In this document: positions 45,333-54,624 of the stretch, in pieces
Numbering within the stretch: the first letter of the stretch is position 1
Layout of the letters: each line of letters begins with the position of its first letter
NCBI GenBank assembly: GCA_963805985.1
Contig: CAWDWG010000008.1
Location: forward strand, 1-64,000
Source: Bog-257 sp963805985
Lineage (GTDB): Bacteria > Acidobacteriota > Terriglobia > Terriglobales > Acidobacteriaceae
DNA length: 64,000 nucleotides
Direction of reading: 5' to 3'
The notes under the pieces: generated by a model
Database searches by the model: none
Seen by the model: only the letters and a program-made list of their open reading frames with translations
What the model was told of the DNA's origin: nothing
Program-made: the position numbers and the translations under genes

Positions 45333-45732
45333 GCCGCGCTTAAGCGCGGCCGTCCGCAACGAGCTGAAGTCCGTCGAAACCGAGATCAAGTACTCCGGCT
45401 ACCTCGATCAGCAGACCAAAGCTATCGAGCGCCTCAAGAGGTCCGAGCAGCGCACCATCCCCAACTGGTTCGACTACGGCAAAGTCTCCGGCCTCTCGCG
45501 CGAGATGAACGAGAAGCTCAGCCGCGTGCGCCCGCAGACGCTCGGCCAGGCCAGCCGCATCCCCGGCGTCACGCCCGCGGCGGTGTCGCTCATCAACGTC
45601 TACATTGAGATTCAGGCCCGTCAGCAAGCCGGCCAAACATCCCACGCCTAGAACCCGGTACTGACGCCCGTCCCATCCGGTGGCATTCCTTTTCTCCTGC
45701 CTGATATGCTTCTCAGTTTCAGGAGAAGCCGA

Positions 45733-47656
45733 ATGCGCAAGCTTGCCGCAGTTGTTCTGCTGCTTTCATCCGCTCTCATCGCGCGCGCACAAAATGTGCG
45801 CCATCCCTTCACCTTCGACGACGCTGCCACCCTGCGTCACGCGCAGGCGGTCGCGGTTTCGCCCGACGGCAAGAGCATCCTCTACCGCGTCGGCTTCGGC
45901 GGGCAGAAAGGCCCGGGCAACACCGAGTGGTACCTGATTCCGGCTTCCGGCGGCGACGCTCGCCATCTCACTATTCCTGAGCAGTTCAAGCCGTCCGGTT
46001 TCACCGCCGACGGCAAAGCCCTGTACGGCACGCTGAAGGTGAACAACGCCGGACAATTGGCGACGCTGCCGCTTGCGCCAGCCGACACTCCTGCGGCCGC
46101 GGCGGCGACCCCCGTTCCGCTCACCGCATTGCCCAAAGGCATCCACAGTGCACTGCTCTCGCCCGACGGCAAGCGTTATGCCGTGCTTGCCGACCCGCGG
46201 CTTCCTGATCCGCTCGCCGATATACACAACGTGATTGAAGCTGAGCCGACGAGCCTCTATATCGTGAATGCCGACGGCACCGGCGGTGCGTGGTGGTGTC
46301 CCACATTGAAGGACATTGCCGAGGAAGGGATCGCGTGGTCACCCGACGGCGCCTCGGTTGCGGCGCTTTCGCAAACCCCGAAGATCGGCTTCCACTACAT
46401 TCACACCAACATCGACGTCTGCACCGCCGCCGCGACTCGCCACATCGCGAATACCGATAACGCCTCCTCCAACATCGGCTGGATCAACGGCGGCAACGAT
46501 CTCGTATTCCTGAGCACGACGACGCAAGTGCTCACTCCCGATCATGTCTGGACGGTCTCTGCTTCCGGTGGAGCGCCGCAGGACCGCACGCCCGATCTGC
46601 CGGCCAGCGCGATTCATCTTTATGTCGATCCCAAGGGCAATGCCTGGGTGTGGGTCGCGCGCGGCGTGCAGACGGAAATCGACAGCCTTCAAGGACAACG
46701 CGCTGACCTCAACCTACAAGTGGCCGGATGGGACGATTTACGGCCTGGTCACGCCGCAGATCGCCGCCGCACCCGACGCCCGCGTGTTCACCGTCTCCGA
46801 TCCACATCACGCTGCCAACGTCGCCATTGCCAACGGCAGTGCGCTACAGCTCATCACGCATGAAGGCGACGAGCAGCTCGCGAAGATCGCACTGGGCGAC
46901 GTGCGGGTCGTGCGCTGGAAGAGCGCCGAGGGCATTGCGCTGGAAGGCATCCTGACCCTCCCCGCAGATTACAAGGCCGGCCAGAAATACCCGTTCATGG
47001 TTCTGCCCCATGGCGGGCCAGAAGCCAATGACGGGTTGGAATTCGATTGGTTCACGCGAATCTTTCCCGGCATGGGTTACGTTGTGTTGCAGCCGGAGTA
47101 TCGCGGATCGACCGGCTATGGCAGCGAGTTCCTCAATGCCATCTATCAGCACTTCGGCGATCGCGCCTATCGCGACGTCGACAGTGCGACGGATTATGCC
47201 ATCGCGCAGGGCTGGGCCGATCCCAACAAGCTCACCATCTTCGGATGGAGCGCCGGCGGCTTCATGACAGCTTGGACCGTTACGCAAACCAATCGCTACA
47301 AGGCCGCGATCGAAGGCGCCGGCATCACCGACTGGCTCAGCTTCATCTGGACGAGCGATGTGCAGCAGTTTGACTATGACGCACGCTGGCCCGATAAGGA
47401 TCCGCAGGCGTTTCTCGTCTTCTCCGCAGCAATGCATTCCGAAGGCGTGAAGACGCCGCTGCTAATCCTGCATGGCGCTGCCGACGAGCGCGTGCCGACA
47501 TACGAAGGGCGTGAGCTGTTTGAGGTCCTGGCGGCGCGCGGCAAGACCACGCGCATGGTCACGTATCCGGGATCGCCGCATTTTCCCGTGGTGTGGGATC
47601 AGATTCACGACGTTTTTCGCGAGATTGCGGCGTGGCTGGCTCGGTACAATCCGTGA
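45733..47656 (+). pseudogene. S9-family prolyl oligopeptidase-type peptidase, frameshifted
   Basis: An exported serine peptidase: signal peptide (LAAVVLLLSSALIARA), a propeller of about 300 residues with FTADGKALYG and WSPDGASV-type blades, then an alpha/beta-hydrolase with GWSAGGFMT (Ser), HGAADERVP (Asp) and GSPHFPVV (His). The frame changes at about 46690: deleting one C in AGCCTTCAAGG gives EIDSFKDNALTSTYKWPDG and rejoins both halves. It would cleave peptides in the periplasm. ATG 45733 follows AGGAG. The rest of the gene is free of stops, so a consensus error is likely. Confidence 0.9.
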
Positions 47657-47696
47657 TCGAAGTTTAGAGCGGAATGAGCGAGATCGACCGTTGCGC

Positions 47697-49397
47697 CTAG
47701 TGTGAGCTGGAGCTGAAGTGCTGCTTGATCATCGGGATCAGCTGCTCCCACCATGATCCTTGCCAGTTCACCGCTGGCTTGGGCAACGTCTGTTGCCTGG
47801 TCAGGCAGGCTTCGGCTTTCGCCGGATCGCCGAGCTGCTGATAAATCGTCGCCATATTCTTCAGAATCTTGGTGCTTTGCTCAGCATTCCAGGACTCTCC
47901 CAGCGCCTTGTTGTAATACTCCAAAGCCACTTGAAGATTGCCGTGGATCTGCGCGTAGGCTGCCATGCTTACATTGACGAAGGGATCGTCGGGCTCAATT
48001 TCCGCCGCGCGCCGGAAATGTGGACTTGCATCCTCGACACGTCCAGCCTGAACCAGCGCGCCGCCCAACAGATATTCGGCCTTCCAGTTTCCGTCGGTGA
48101 CTTCGGCGGAGTGGGTCCATAGGGTGACGTTGTCCTGCCAATAAGTGATTTGCTGGTGCGTCACCAGCGTCAGCGCGGCTAACACCACAACGCCGACTGC
48201 GGGCAGCACAGCTTTGGGCAGGTGCCGATCGCCGGCCCAGTCAGACACTCCCCAGCAGACCATGATGAACAGCCCAATGAACGAGAGGTAGGCGTAGCGG
48301 TCGGCCATGCCCTGGACATCGGCCTGTACCAGTCCTATGCACGGCACCAGCATGATCAGAAACCACAGCCATCCCACAATGTAGTACCTGTGTTGCCGCG
48401 CACGCACCGCCAGCACGGTAATGACCGCGAGCACCAGGATCGACGTTCCCACCTGCCACCAGTGCAGATATTTGCCGGGATGGGGATAGTAGAGCGCGAG
48501 GTTCGTCGGCCAGAAGGCTTTGCGAATGTAGCGCGTGTAGGAGACGAGCGCGTTTTCGACGCGAACCCACAGCGTGTAGGGCTGCTTCTCGCCGGCAACG
48601 TGCTGCGCGATCATGGTCACGCCCGCATCGGCGATACAGATCAGGAAGAGCGGAATCTTTTCCTTCACCAGCCACGACAGGCTCTTGATTGGGATCTCGC
48701 CCGTAGTGCTAGCTGTGGCATCATTGGCAAACATGCGCCCCAGCGGCCAGTAATCCCACAGTAGCAGCACCAGCGGCAGCATGATGATCTGCGGCTTGCT
48801 CATCAATCCCAGGACGAACAAACCTGCCATCACGACGTAGCGGATCACGCCCGGCTTGCTGGCGTACCAGCGATACGCGGCCAGCGCCAGCAGGCAGAAC
48901 ATCGTGCTCAGCATGGTCTTGCGCTCGGCGATCCACGCTACCGACTCGACATTAACGGGATGCAGCGCAAACAGTGCCGCGACCATGAAGCTACGCCCGG
49001 CGTATCCTGTCGCTCGCTTCAGCACCCAGAAGAGCAGCACTGCATCCAGCGCATGCAGGACGACGTTCTCGTCGTGTTGTGGTGCGGGGTCGAGTCCGAA
49101 TAGCCGGATGTCGGCGGCATGGGACATCCATGTCAGCGGATGCCAGTTGCCGGCATAGCCGTGGGTGAGAGCCCAGAACACCACGCCTGGCGTCAGGCCG
49201 TCGGCGATGTGCGGATTTTGCGTGACGTACTTGGGATCGTCGAGGTTCAGGAACGGGTGTTCGTGGACGGGCCAGTACACGGCCAGCGTCATCATGGCCA
49301 GCAACAGGCTCAAGACGACGGTGCGTATCTGCGAATCGCGCGAGAGGAAGCCGGCGCGTGCATCCGTTACTTCAGGTTGAACCCCGGCCGACGCCAC
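47697..49397 (-). CDS. TMTC-like membrane protein with TPR repeats
   Basis: A 566-residue protein with about ten membrane helices and a C-terminal TPR region. The N-terminal half has FLNLDDPKYVTQNPHI and LHALDAVLLFWVLKRATG, then FALHPVNVESVAWIAERKTMLS, the pattern of bacterial relatives of TMTC/GT-C type O-mannosyltransferases. The last 170 residues contain TPRs (AEYLLGGALVQAGRVEDASPHF, LQVALEYYNKALG). It would transfer a lipid-linked sugar to a protein on the outer face of the membrane; substrate unknown. It lies next to another GT-C-like gene on the same strand. Confidence 0.85.
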   Translation of the reverse strand: MASAGVQPEVTDARAGFLSRDSQIRTVVLSLLLAMMTLAVYWPVHEHPFLNLDDPKYVTQNPHIADGLTPGVVFWALTHGYAGNWHPLTWMSHAADIRLFGLDPAPQHDENVVLHALDAVLLFWVLKRATGYAGRSFMVAALFALHPVNVESVAWIAERKTMLSTMFCLLALAAYRWYASKPGVIRYVVMAGLFVLGLMSKPQIIMLPLVLLLWDYWPLGRMFANDATASTTGEIPIKSLSWLVKEKIPLFLICIADAGVTMIAQHVAGEKQPYTLWVRVENALVSYTRYIRKAFWPTNLALYYPHPGKYLHWWQVGTSILVLAVITVLAVRARQHRYYIVGWLWFLIMLVPCIGLVQADVQGMADRYAYLSFIGLFIMVCWGVSDWAGDRHLPKAVLPAVGVVVLAALTLVTHQQITYWQDNVTLWTHSAEVTDGNWKAEYLLGGALVQAGRVEDASPHFRRAAEIEPDDPFVNVSMAAYAQIHGNLQVALEYYNKALGESWNAEQSTKILKNMATIYQQLGDPAKAEACLTRQQTLPKPAVNWQGSWWEQLIPMIKQHFSSSSH

Positions 49398-49449
49398 ATC
49401 TCCCCCTTCGATTCGCGAAAGTATACCCGATCAAATACGCCAGAGTGCG

Positions 49450-50742
49450 TCAACGCTGCGCCATGACCCCATCCTTCACCGGTTGGCGCTGCGGCAGGAA
49501 GCGCATGGCCAGTGCCCAGAACAAGTAAACCGTAAGCATCAGCATTTCGGGCTCGATGGGATGCCGGTAGCGTGGCTCGGGAACGGTGATGTAGTACGCC
49601 AGGGGATAGGACAGCAGGATCGTCGCGAACAGAAACACGCCGTGAATCCGTCGCTTGATGGCCACGATCAATCCAACGAACGCGAGCACCGACCATAGAG
49701 CATAGAAATGGTTCTTGATCTGCTTGGCCCAGCCGAACGGGTCGTTGCCATAATCATGCGGGGTGCCACCCCAGAAGTACCAGAACCGGCGAACGCACAG
49801 CTCGAAGAACCGCCCCGGATGATTCGCAATCCACGCCTTCGCGGCATCCGCCTGCTGCGCGTTGATCGCCGCTTCGCCCATCTGCTTGTACAAATTCAGA
49901 AGATACGGATCGCGGCCGGAGTCGAACTTGACGACCTTCAGACCTTCCGACAGCGCATTGTTGCCGGCGCGCAGCTCATTGCCAAAGTTGTCGCGGATGA
50001 AAACCACCTGGCCGAACACGACGTAATTGCGCACCAGCCACGGCGTCAACACCAGCCAGAAAACCACCGCGCTCACAACGACCGGCACCACAAAACGTTT
50101 GCGGCCACGAACGAGATGGTACAGAAGCCAGCAGCCGGAGAAGGGAAGCCAGGCCAGTTCGGCCGTGTTGGTCAGCCCGACGAAGCCCCACAGCACCGCG
50201 TAGCCGGCCCAGGACCGCAGGCTATCGTCACCTTCCATCTCCAGCGTGAGCAGCAGCAGCCAGCTCAGCAGGAAGGCCGACATCGCCGTCTCCCAGATCC
50301 AGTCGACGGAGTAGTAGATAGCGAAGGGCGACAGAGCCCACAGCCATCCCGACCACACAGCCACAGTCTGATTGAAGACGCGGACACAGATGCGATAGAC
50401 GGTCCAGCAGGTGAGCGCGGAGAAGATGCTGTTGAACACCACCATGACGAAGCCGGCGCCATGCGAGTACACACCAAAGACGCGAAAGGCCAGCGAGGTC
50501 ACCCAGGGATAGACCGGAGGAATCAGCGCCGAAGGGCCGGTAGTGACCGTATACGGATCGCTGTATCCATGGCCGATCGCCAGCGAGCGCGCCAAGGTGG
50601 CCGGTTCAAACAGATCCCACAGCCCGACAAAGTAATAAGACCGCGTCATCAACGTATAGACGACCCTTATGACGAGCGCGAACAGCACCATGTAGACCGG
50701 CGACTGAATGATTTTGCGGGCGACACCCTTCATAGAAACCAA
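49450..50742 (-). CDS. GT39/ArnT-like glycosyltransferase
   Basis: A 430-residue membrane protein with about ten helices. The N-terminal loop after the first helix (GLWDLFEPATLARSLAIGHGYSDPY) and the PPVYPWVTSLAFRVFG stretch match GT-C enzymes of the ArnT/PMT group, which use polyprenyl-linked sugars. A large periplasmic loop (NELRAGNNALSEGLKVVKFD) follows the central helices. Acceptor unknown. It is followed 53 bases later by the TMTC-like gene on the same strand; the two probably form an operon for protein or lipid glycosylation. Confidence 0.8.
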   Translation of the reverse strand: MVSMKGVARKIIQSPVYMVLFALVIRVVYTLMTRSYYFVGLWDLFEPATLARSLAIGHGYSDPYTVTTGPSALIPPVYPWVTSLAFRVFGVYSHGAGFVMVVFNSIFSALTCWTVYRICVRVFNQTVAVWSGWLWALSPFAIYYSVDWIWETAMSAFLLSWLLLLTLEMEGDDSLRSWAGYAVLWGFVGLTNTAELAWLPFSGCWLLYHLVRGRKRFVVPVVVSAVVFWLVLTPWLVRNYVVFGQVVFIRDNFGNELRAGNNALSEGLKVVKFDSGRDPYLLNLYKQMGEAAINAQQADAAKAWIANHPGRFFELCVRRFWYFWGGTPHDYGNDPFGWAKQIKNHFYALWSVLAFVGLIVAIKRRIHGVFLFATILLSYPLAYYITVPEPRYRHPIEPEMLMLTVYLFWALAMRFLPQRQPVKDGVMAQR

Positions 50743-50899
50743 GTGCTCCTGGATGGATCAAGCATCGATGGGGTGGTTAGAGAGGAGCTGCGAATTGTCC
50801 CGGACCGCCCGGGTGTGAAGCCGACGAACGCCGCGGGTCCCCTTTTGTTTCCGCCGACGAGTATATCCGATGGATTTCGGTGCCGCGGGAGAAAACAGC

Positions 50900-51535
50900 T
50901 CACTCGCGATGGGCGATGGCGACGACGCGTTCTGTGCTTCGCGGTACGGGATGCGGCTTATCCCACGTCCAGCTGTCGGCCAGAAGCTTTCGTGCAGTCT
51001 GTAATTGCCCTGCACCGATGAGCAAGCACAATCGGCCGCCCGGCGTAACCAGCCGCGCCGCAATCGGCAGTGCAGTTGCGAATTTTTCTACCGCGCGAAG
51101 AGTCACCACGTCTGCGTCATTGCCCCAATCTTCTGCGCGACCCGCAAAGACTTGAGCGTTGTCGAGCTTGAGACCTCGCAGGACTTCCCGCAGGAAGGTC
51201 GCTTTCTTGTTCTGCGATTCGATCAGCGTCAATTCGATGTGCGGTGCCCAGAGTTTGATGGGAATGCCGGGAAATCCCGCGCCGGAGCCGACATCGGCTA
51301 CGGAATAGCTTTCGGAGTCGCGACCCTGGGGAAACAGAATACTAGCGGCAAATAGCGACTCGCCGAAATGTCTGGTAACGATCTCATCAAGATCGCGCAC
51401 TGCCGTGAGGTTAATCTTTGCATTCCAGCGCGTCAGCAAATCCAGATAGGCCTGCAACGGCCCGAGGACATTAAAGGTAATGTCGACGTCGCCGGTAAAC
51501 GGCCGCAACAGTTCGGCGATGCGGGAGGGATCCAT
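50900..51535 (-). CDS. rsmG: 16S rRNA (guanine-527-N7)-methyltransferase
   Basis: Methylates G527 of 16S rRNA using S-adenosylmethionine. The SAM-binding motif ADVGSGAGFPGIPIKLW is complete, preceded by the family's RHFGESL and followed by LIESQNKKATFLREV and VTLRAVEKF. 211 residues is typical. In many bacteria it sits beside mnmG and parAB; here mnmG is 5 kb away and no par gene is seen. Loss of this enzyme gives low-level streptomycin resistance in other species. ATG at 51535. Confidence 0.95.
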   Translation of the reverse strand: MDPSRIAELLRPFTGDVDITFNVLGPLQAYLDLLTRWNAKINLTAVRDLDEIVTRHFGESLFAASILFPQGRDSESYSVADVGSGAGFPGIPIKLWAPHIELTLIESQNKKATFLREVLRGLKLDNAQVFAGRAEDWGNDADVVTLRAVEKFATALPIAARLVTPGGRLCLLIGAGQLQTARKLLADSWTWDKPHPVPRSTERVVAIAHRE

Positions 51536-51624
51536 TGGAACTCGATTATCCAGCAGCGCAGAAGCGGCGTGAAGTCATTGTTATCCCGCGGCTTTTTCGG
51601 GTGAGCAGCTAGAATAACTACATC

Positions 51625-51810
51625 GTGACTAACCACGGTAAGCCAGTCTCGAGAATCGCTCCTATTAAAGCGACCGATATCGTCGCGTTGAGCGCGTGGA
51701 ACGCGATGCTGTCCAGGTTGCGGTCGCAGCCTGTTACGGACATTGGCCGCTGGACACGCGATGAGCTCTACGAAGTTGCTGCGGCCCCAACGCGTCTTCA
51801 AAACGATTGA
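51625..51810 (+). pseudogene. Phd/YefM-type antitoxin relic
   Basis: The frame reads TNHGKPVSRIAPI and ends RLRSQPVTDIGRWTRDELYE, the C-terminal half of a Phd/YefM antitoxin. The part that would hold the DNA-binding N-terminus is missing: upstream, the homologous frame (YIVTNHGKPV) is preceded by a stop. No toxin gene follows; the next gene is convergent. A GTG start at 51625 could still make a 61-residue protein. Confidence 0.5.
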
Positions 51811-51824
51811 AACAATCCGGACGC

Positions 51825-52307
51825 TTACGGCACAGCTGGTTTCGCTTCATGCTGCTTAGGCGGCCTGTAGTTTCCGGGCTCGCTGCGGAAGGAAATCGCG
51901 ATGCGGTTCCAGCCGTTGATGGTGATGATCGCCAGGGTCAGCTTTGCCAATTCTTCGGGACTGAAATGCTGGCGCGCGCGAGCGAATACTTCGTCCGGCA
52001 CGTGCGTTTCCCCGACCCTGGTCACCGCGTCGGCCCAGGCAAAGGCGGCGCGCTCGCGGTCGGTGTAGATATCGACCTCCTCCCAGGCGCTGACCAGATC
52101 GATGCGAATCTCGGTTTCGCCTTCCGCGCGCAGGTCGATGCTGTGCATGTCGATGCAATAGGCGCAGCCGTTGATCCGCGATACCAGCAGATACATCAGG
52201 TGAAGCAGGCCAGTCTCCAGGCCGCTGTTGCTGACGCGCTTCTGCAGGTCCATCATGGCTTCAAAAACATCGCGCGATGCCGTTATGTAATTCAGTCTTG
52301 CCGGCAT
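51825..52307 (-). CDS. AhpD/carboxymuconolactone decarboxylase-family protein
   Basis: A 160-residue helical protein of the AhpD-like peroxidase-reductase group. The redox motif is CAYCIDMHSIDLR (CxxC with the following His), and the rest fits a single CMD domain (FAWADAVTRVGETHVPDEVF, ELAKLTLAIITINGWNRIAI). It would reduce peroxides or disulfides as a trimer. The ATG at 52307 is supported by GAGAGGA upstream; the open frame reaches 52541 but has no such site. Confidence 0.87.
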   Translation of the reverse strand: MPARLNYITASRDVFEAMMDLQKRVSNSGLETGLLHLMYLLVSRINGCAYCIDMHSIDLRAEGETEIRIDLVSAWEEVDIYTDRERAAFAWADAVTRVGETHVPDEVFARARQHFSPEELAKLTLAIITINGWNRIAISFRSEPGNYRPPKQHEAKPAVP

Positions 52308-52498
52308 GGTTCCTCTCCGAATTCGAAAAATGGCATGCACTGCGAGCATTTCAAGTCTGCATGTGCAGCGCTCTCGGTGTAAAGATGGCCGGACTGGCTG
52401 CGGGTTTCGCGAAAACGAGTTAAATCGTCGGACGGCATCAACCGGCCAAGGTAGAATTGCTGCGCTTGTGCAAGGCCATTTCTTTCGCGGAGGACTGC

Positions 52499-53833
52499 AT
52501 GACAAGAGTGCAGCCGTCTGAAAGCCCCAGCTGCTTCGCAAGTCTGAGGTTGGTCATTACTACGTTGACCGTGGTTCTAACTATCATCACTGGCGCCCAA
52601 TTGTGGGCACAAGCCGGCACCGTATTGCACGCGTTCAGCGGGCCGGATGGCATCGAGCCATGGGCCGGCGTCACCCTCGATTCGGTCGGCAACCTATACG
52701 GAACGACTGCGGCCGGCGGAGCGAGCAATCCGGACTGTCCCGCAGGGATTTCCGATAGCGGTTGCGGCACAGTGTACAAATTGACTCACAAGGGTTCCGC
52801 TTGGACATTGGCTCAGCTCTACAACTTCAAGGGCGGCAGCGATAGCGCCTATCCGATTTCGTCGGTCGTCTTCGGGCCGGACGGCGCGCTTTACGGCACC
52901 ACACAAGGAGCGCCACCCTATATCTACGGCCCAACCTCGTGCACCCAGAACGGTTGCGGCTCAGTCTTCCGTCTGACTCCTCCGGCGACGGTTTGCAAGA
53001 GCGTGAGTTGTCCCTGGACCAAGACGACGCTGTACTCCTTCACCGGCGGCATTGACGGCAGCTTGCCTGGCCTCGGAAGCCTCGTCTTCGATGCGTCCGG
53101 AAACATTTACGGCACCACGCAATACGGCGGAGCTTATGGCGCGGGCGTAGTGTATGAGGTCTCCCGGTCCGGCAGCGGTTGGACCGAGACCGTTCTCTAC
53201 AGCTTCAGCGGACACGACGACGGTGGTACGCCGGTCGGAGGCGTCGTGTTCGACCCATCGGGCAATCTTTACGGGACCACGGAGTTCGGAGGGACCCTAA
53301 ACGACGGTACGGTGTTCCAACTCAGTCCTTCGGCGTCGGGCTGGAGCGAAACCCTCCTGCACTCGTTCTTAGACCAAACCAACGGCAACACTCCGGATGG
53401 AGCTTACCCACAGGCGAGCCTGGTTTTTCACAACAGCATTCTGTATGGCACCACGGCCTATGGACCAGGCAACGATTACCTGGGTACGGTGTTCGTCGTC
53501 AATCCCGCCGAGCAAGGCGGATATTTTGCGACGGTCAACGGATTTTTGTATCTGGGAGGCGTGCAATCGCCCGGCCCGCTCGGGCCCGTCACCCTGGATG
53601 CTGCGGGAAACGTCTATGGCAGCCAGTACGAATCCGCTGGTGGCTCCGGCGGGGTCTACGAGATCGTTTGGGCGCCACCCACCTTCCCCATCCTCGGGCT
53701 TTTGAGCTTCAACGGAGACAACGGCGATGGTCCGGTTGGAAACATCGTGTTCGACGCCCATGGAAATCTTTACGGAACAGCATCGGCAGTTGGGCCTAAT
53801 TACGGCGGCGTAGTGTGGGAACTTACACCGTAA
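52499..53833 (+). CDS. GloVer-repeat exported protein
   Basis: A 444-residue exported protein: signal segment (LRLVITTLTVVLTIITGAQLWAQ), then eight or nine repeat units, each with a GNLYGTT strand and a GTVYxLT or VFQLSPS strand, and a short end VVWELTP. This is the complete version of the family seen as relics at 7.2, 7.8 and 34.2 kb. The repeats probably fold as a propeller. No catalytic motif; a surface or binding role is likely. ATG at 52499 follows GGAGGA; the frame opens at 52457. Confidence 0.86.
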   Translation: MTRVQPSESPSCFASLRLVITTLTVVLTIITGAQLWAQAGTVLHAFSGPDGIEPWAGVTLDSVGNLYGTTAAGGASNPDCPAGISDSGCGTVYKLTHKGSAWTLAQLYNFKGGSDSAYPISSVVFGPDGALYGTTQGAPPYIYGPTSCTQNGCGSVFRLTPPATVCKSVSCPWTKTTLYSFTGGIDGSLPGLGSLVFDASGNIYGTTQYGGAYGAGVVYEVSRSGSGWTETVLYSFSGHDDGGTPVGGVVFDPSGNLYGTTEFGGTLNDGTVFQLSPSASGWSETLLHSFLDQTNGNTPDGAYPQASLVFHNSILYGTTAYGPGNDYLGTVFVVNPAEQGGYFATVNGFLYLGGVQSPGPLGPVTLDAAGNVYGSQYESAGGSGGVYEIVWAPPTFPILGLLSFNGDNGDGPVGNIVFDAHGNLYGTASAVGPNYGGVVWELTP

Positions 53834-53875
53834 GCAACAGGGCAGCAGCCGAGCCATCGTGCCGCCGTAACCCGG

Positions 53876-54271
53876 CTAGCGGCCACTGGCTTTGTGCTTC
53901 TCTTCGAACTTGCTCGTGCTAACGAAGGCGCGGCTGATGGTGCCGTAGCCGATCACGGTGCTGCCGTTGTGGGCATTCACGCGAAAGGTCAAGAAGCGCC
54001 CGCTGACCGACTCCAGCACGGCCTCGCACTTCACGACGGAATCGATGCCGGTGGGCGCGCGATGGGTTACGTTGATTGCCGTGCCGACGCTGACCTCGTC
54101 GCCTTCGCAGAAGGGGAGCAGCGCCTCAAAGCCGGCGGCTTCCATCCAGCCGATCATGTGGGGCGTGGAGAGAACCGGCGGCAGCTCCGGCTTCCACGCG
54201 CTTAAGGTATGCCGAAATTCAACGCGCCGCTCCACCTCGCCGCGCGTACCCAGTGGAACCGTTTTGGCCAT
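53876..54271 (-). CDS. hotdog-fold thioesterase, FlK-like
   Basis: A 131-residue hotdog-fold protein resembling the fluoroacetyl-CoA thioesterase FlK and its relatives: LPPVLSTPHMIGWMEAAGFEAL carries the Thr and Glu positions, and VGTAINVTHRAPTG carries the His. It would hydrolyse an acyl-CoA thioester; fluoroacetyl-CoA is unlikely as the natural substrate in this setting. The ATG at 54271 gives the normal length; the longer frame to 54376 adds sequence without family character. Confidence 0.76.
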   Translation of the reverse strand: MAKTVPLGTRGEVERRVEFRHTLSAWKPELPPVLSTPHMIGWMEAAGFEALLPFCEGDEVSVGTAINVTHRAPTGIDSVVKCEAVLESVSGRFLTFRVNAHNGSTVIGYGTISRAFVSTSKFEEKHKASGR

Positions 54272-54624
54272 GCAGTCAGAGTAATGTGCCGGTTGTGAGC
54301 TTGTCACCCAGGGCAAATTCTTGCCGAAGTTATTGTCATCCACAGCGGTTTTTGCCGCAGTTAGTAGCAGTGCCAATACGGTAGGTTGCCACGCCGCGGC
54401 GTTACAAAAACTTGCTGCGACTGGCGTAAAGTCGTTGTACCATTACGGCGGTTCCAATTACAGGCGCAAGACGGGACAGCTCCGACCCGGTGGCGCGCCA
54501 GGGCTACGTCTCACCGGAACTGTGGGCTGCAATTCCGGCAAAGCGGGTGCTTGTCCGGGTGGAACACGCCATCCAGCCGCGATCCCGCTGGTATCTATAC
54601 GACTTCAACTACAGGGAGATTGAT
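54272..54624. other. intergenic
   Basis: Divergent promoter region between the thioesterase and the CsgG-like gene. Open frames cross it on the plus strand but none looks coding. No clear palindrome. Confidence 0.4.

Larger units (their letters stand above)
43530..45651 (+). pseudogene. mnmG: tRNA uridine-5-carboxymethylaminomethyl enzyme MnmG, disrupted
   Basis: MnmG, with MnmE, modifies U34 of certain tRNAs. The N-terminal frame (TTG 43530) has the FAD motif GAGHAG and VGGIAKGHLVREVDALGG, but stops at 43926. After about 100 bases containing tandem CAACCGA repeats and more stops, the gene resumes one frame over (GVRLRDGRTVGAKAVIITTG), meets an in-frame TAG at 44233 where Thr is expected (DGR-stop-IDWSKF), and then continues to 45651. 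The C-terminal part carries two further insertions of related repeats but stays open. As read, only fragments could be made. Essential-class families are rarely lost, so assembly error remains possible. Confidence 0.9.

Noticed and set aside
54272..54624. Possible riboswitch before the CsgG-like gene
   Set aside because: I found no conserved fold or known aptamer core.
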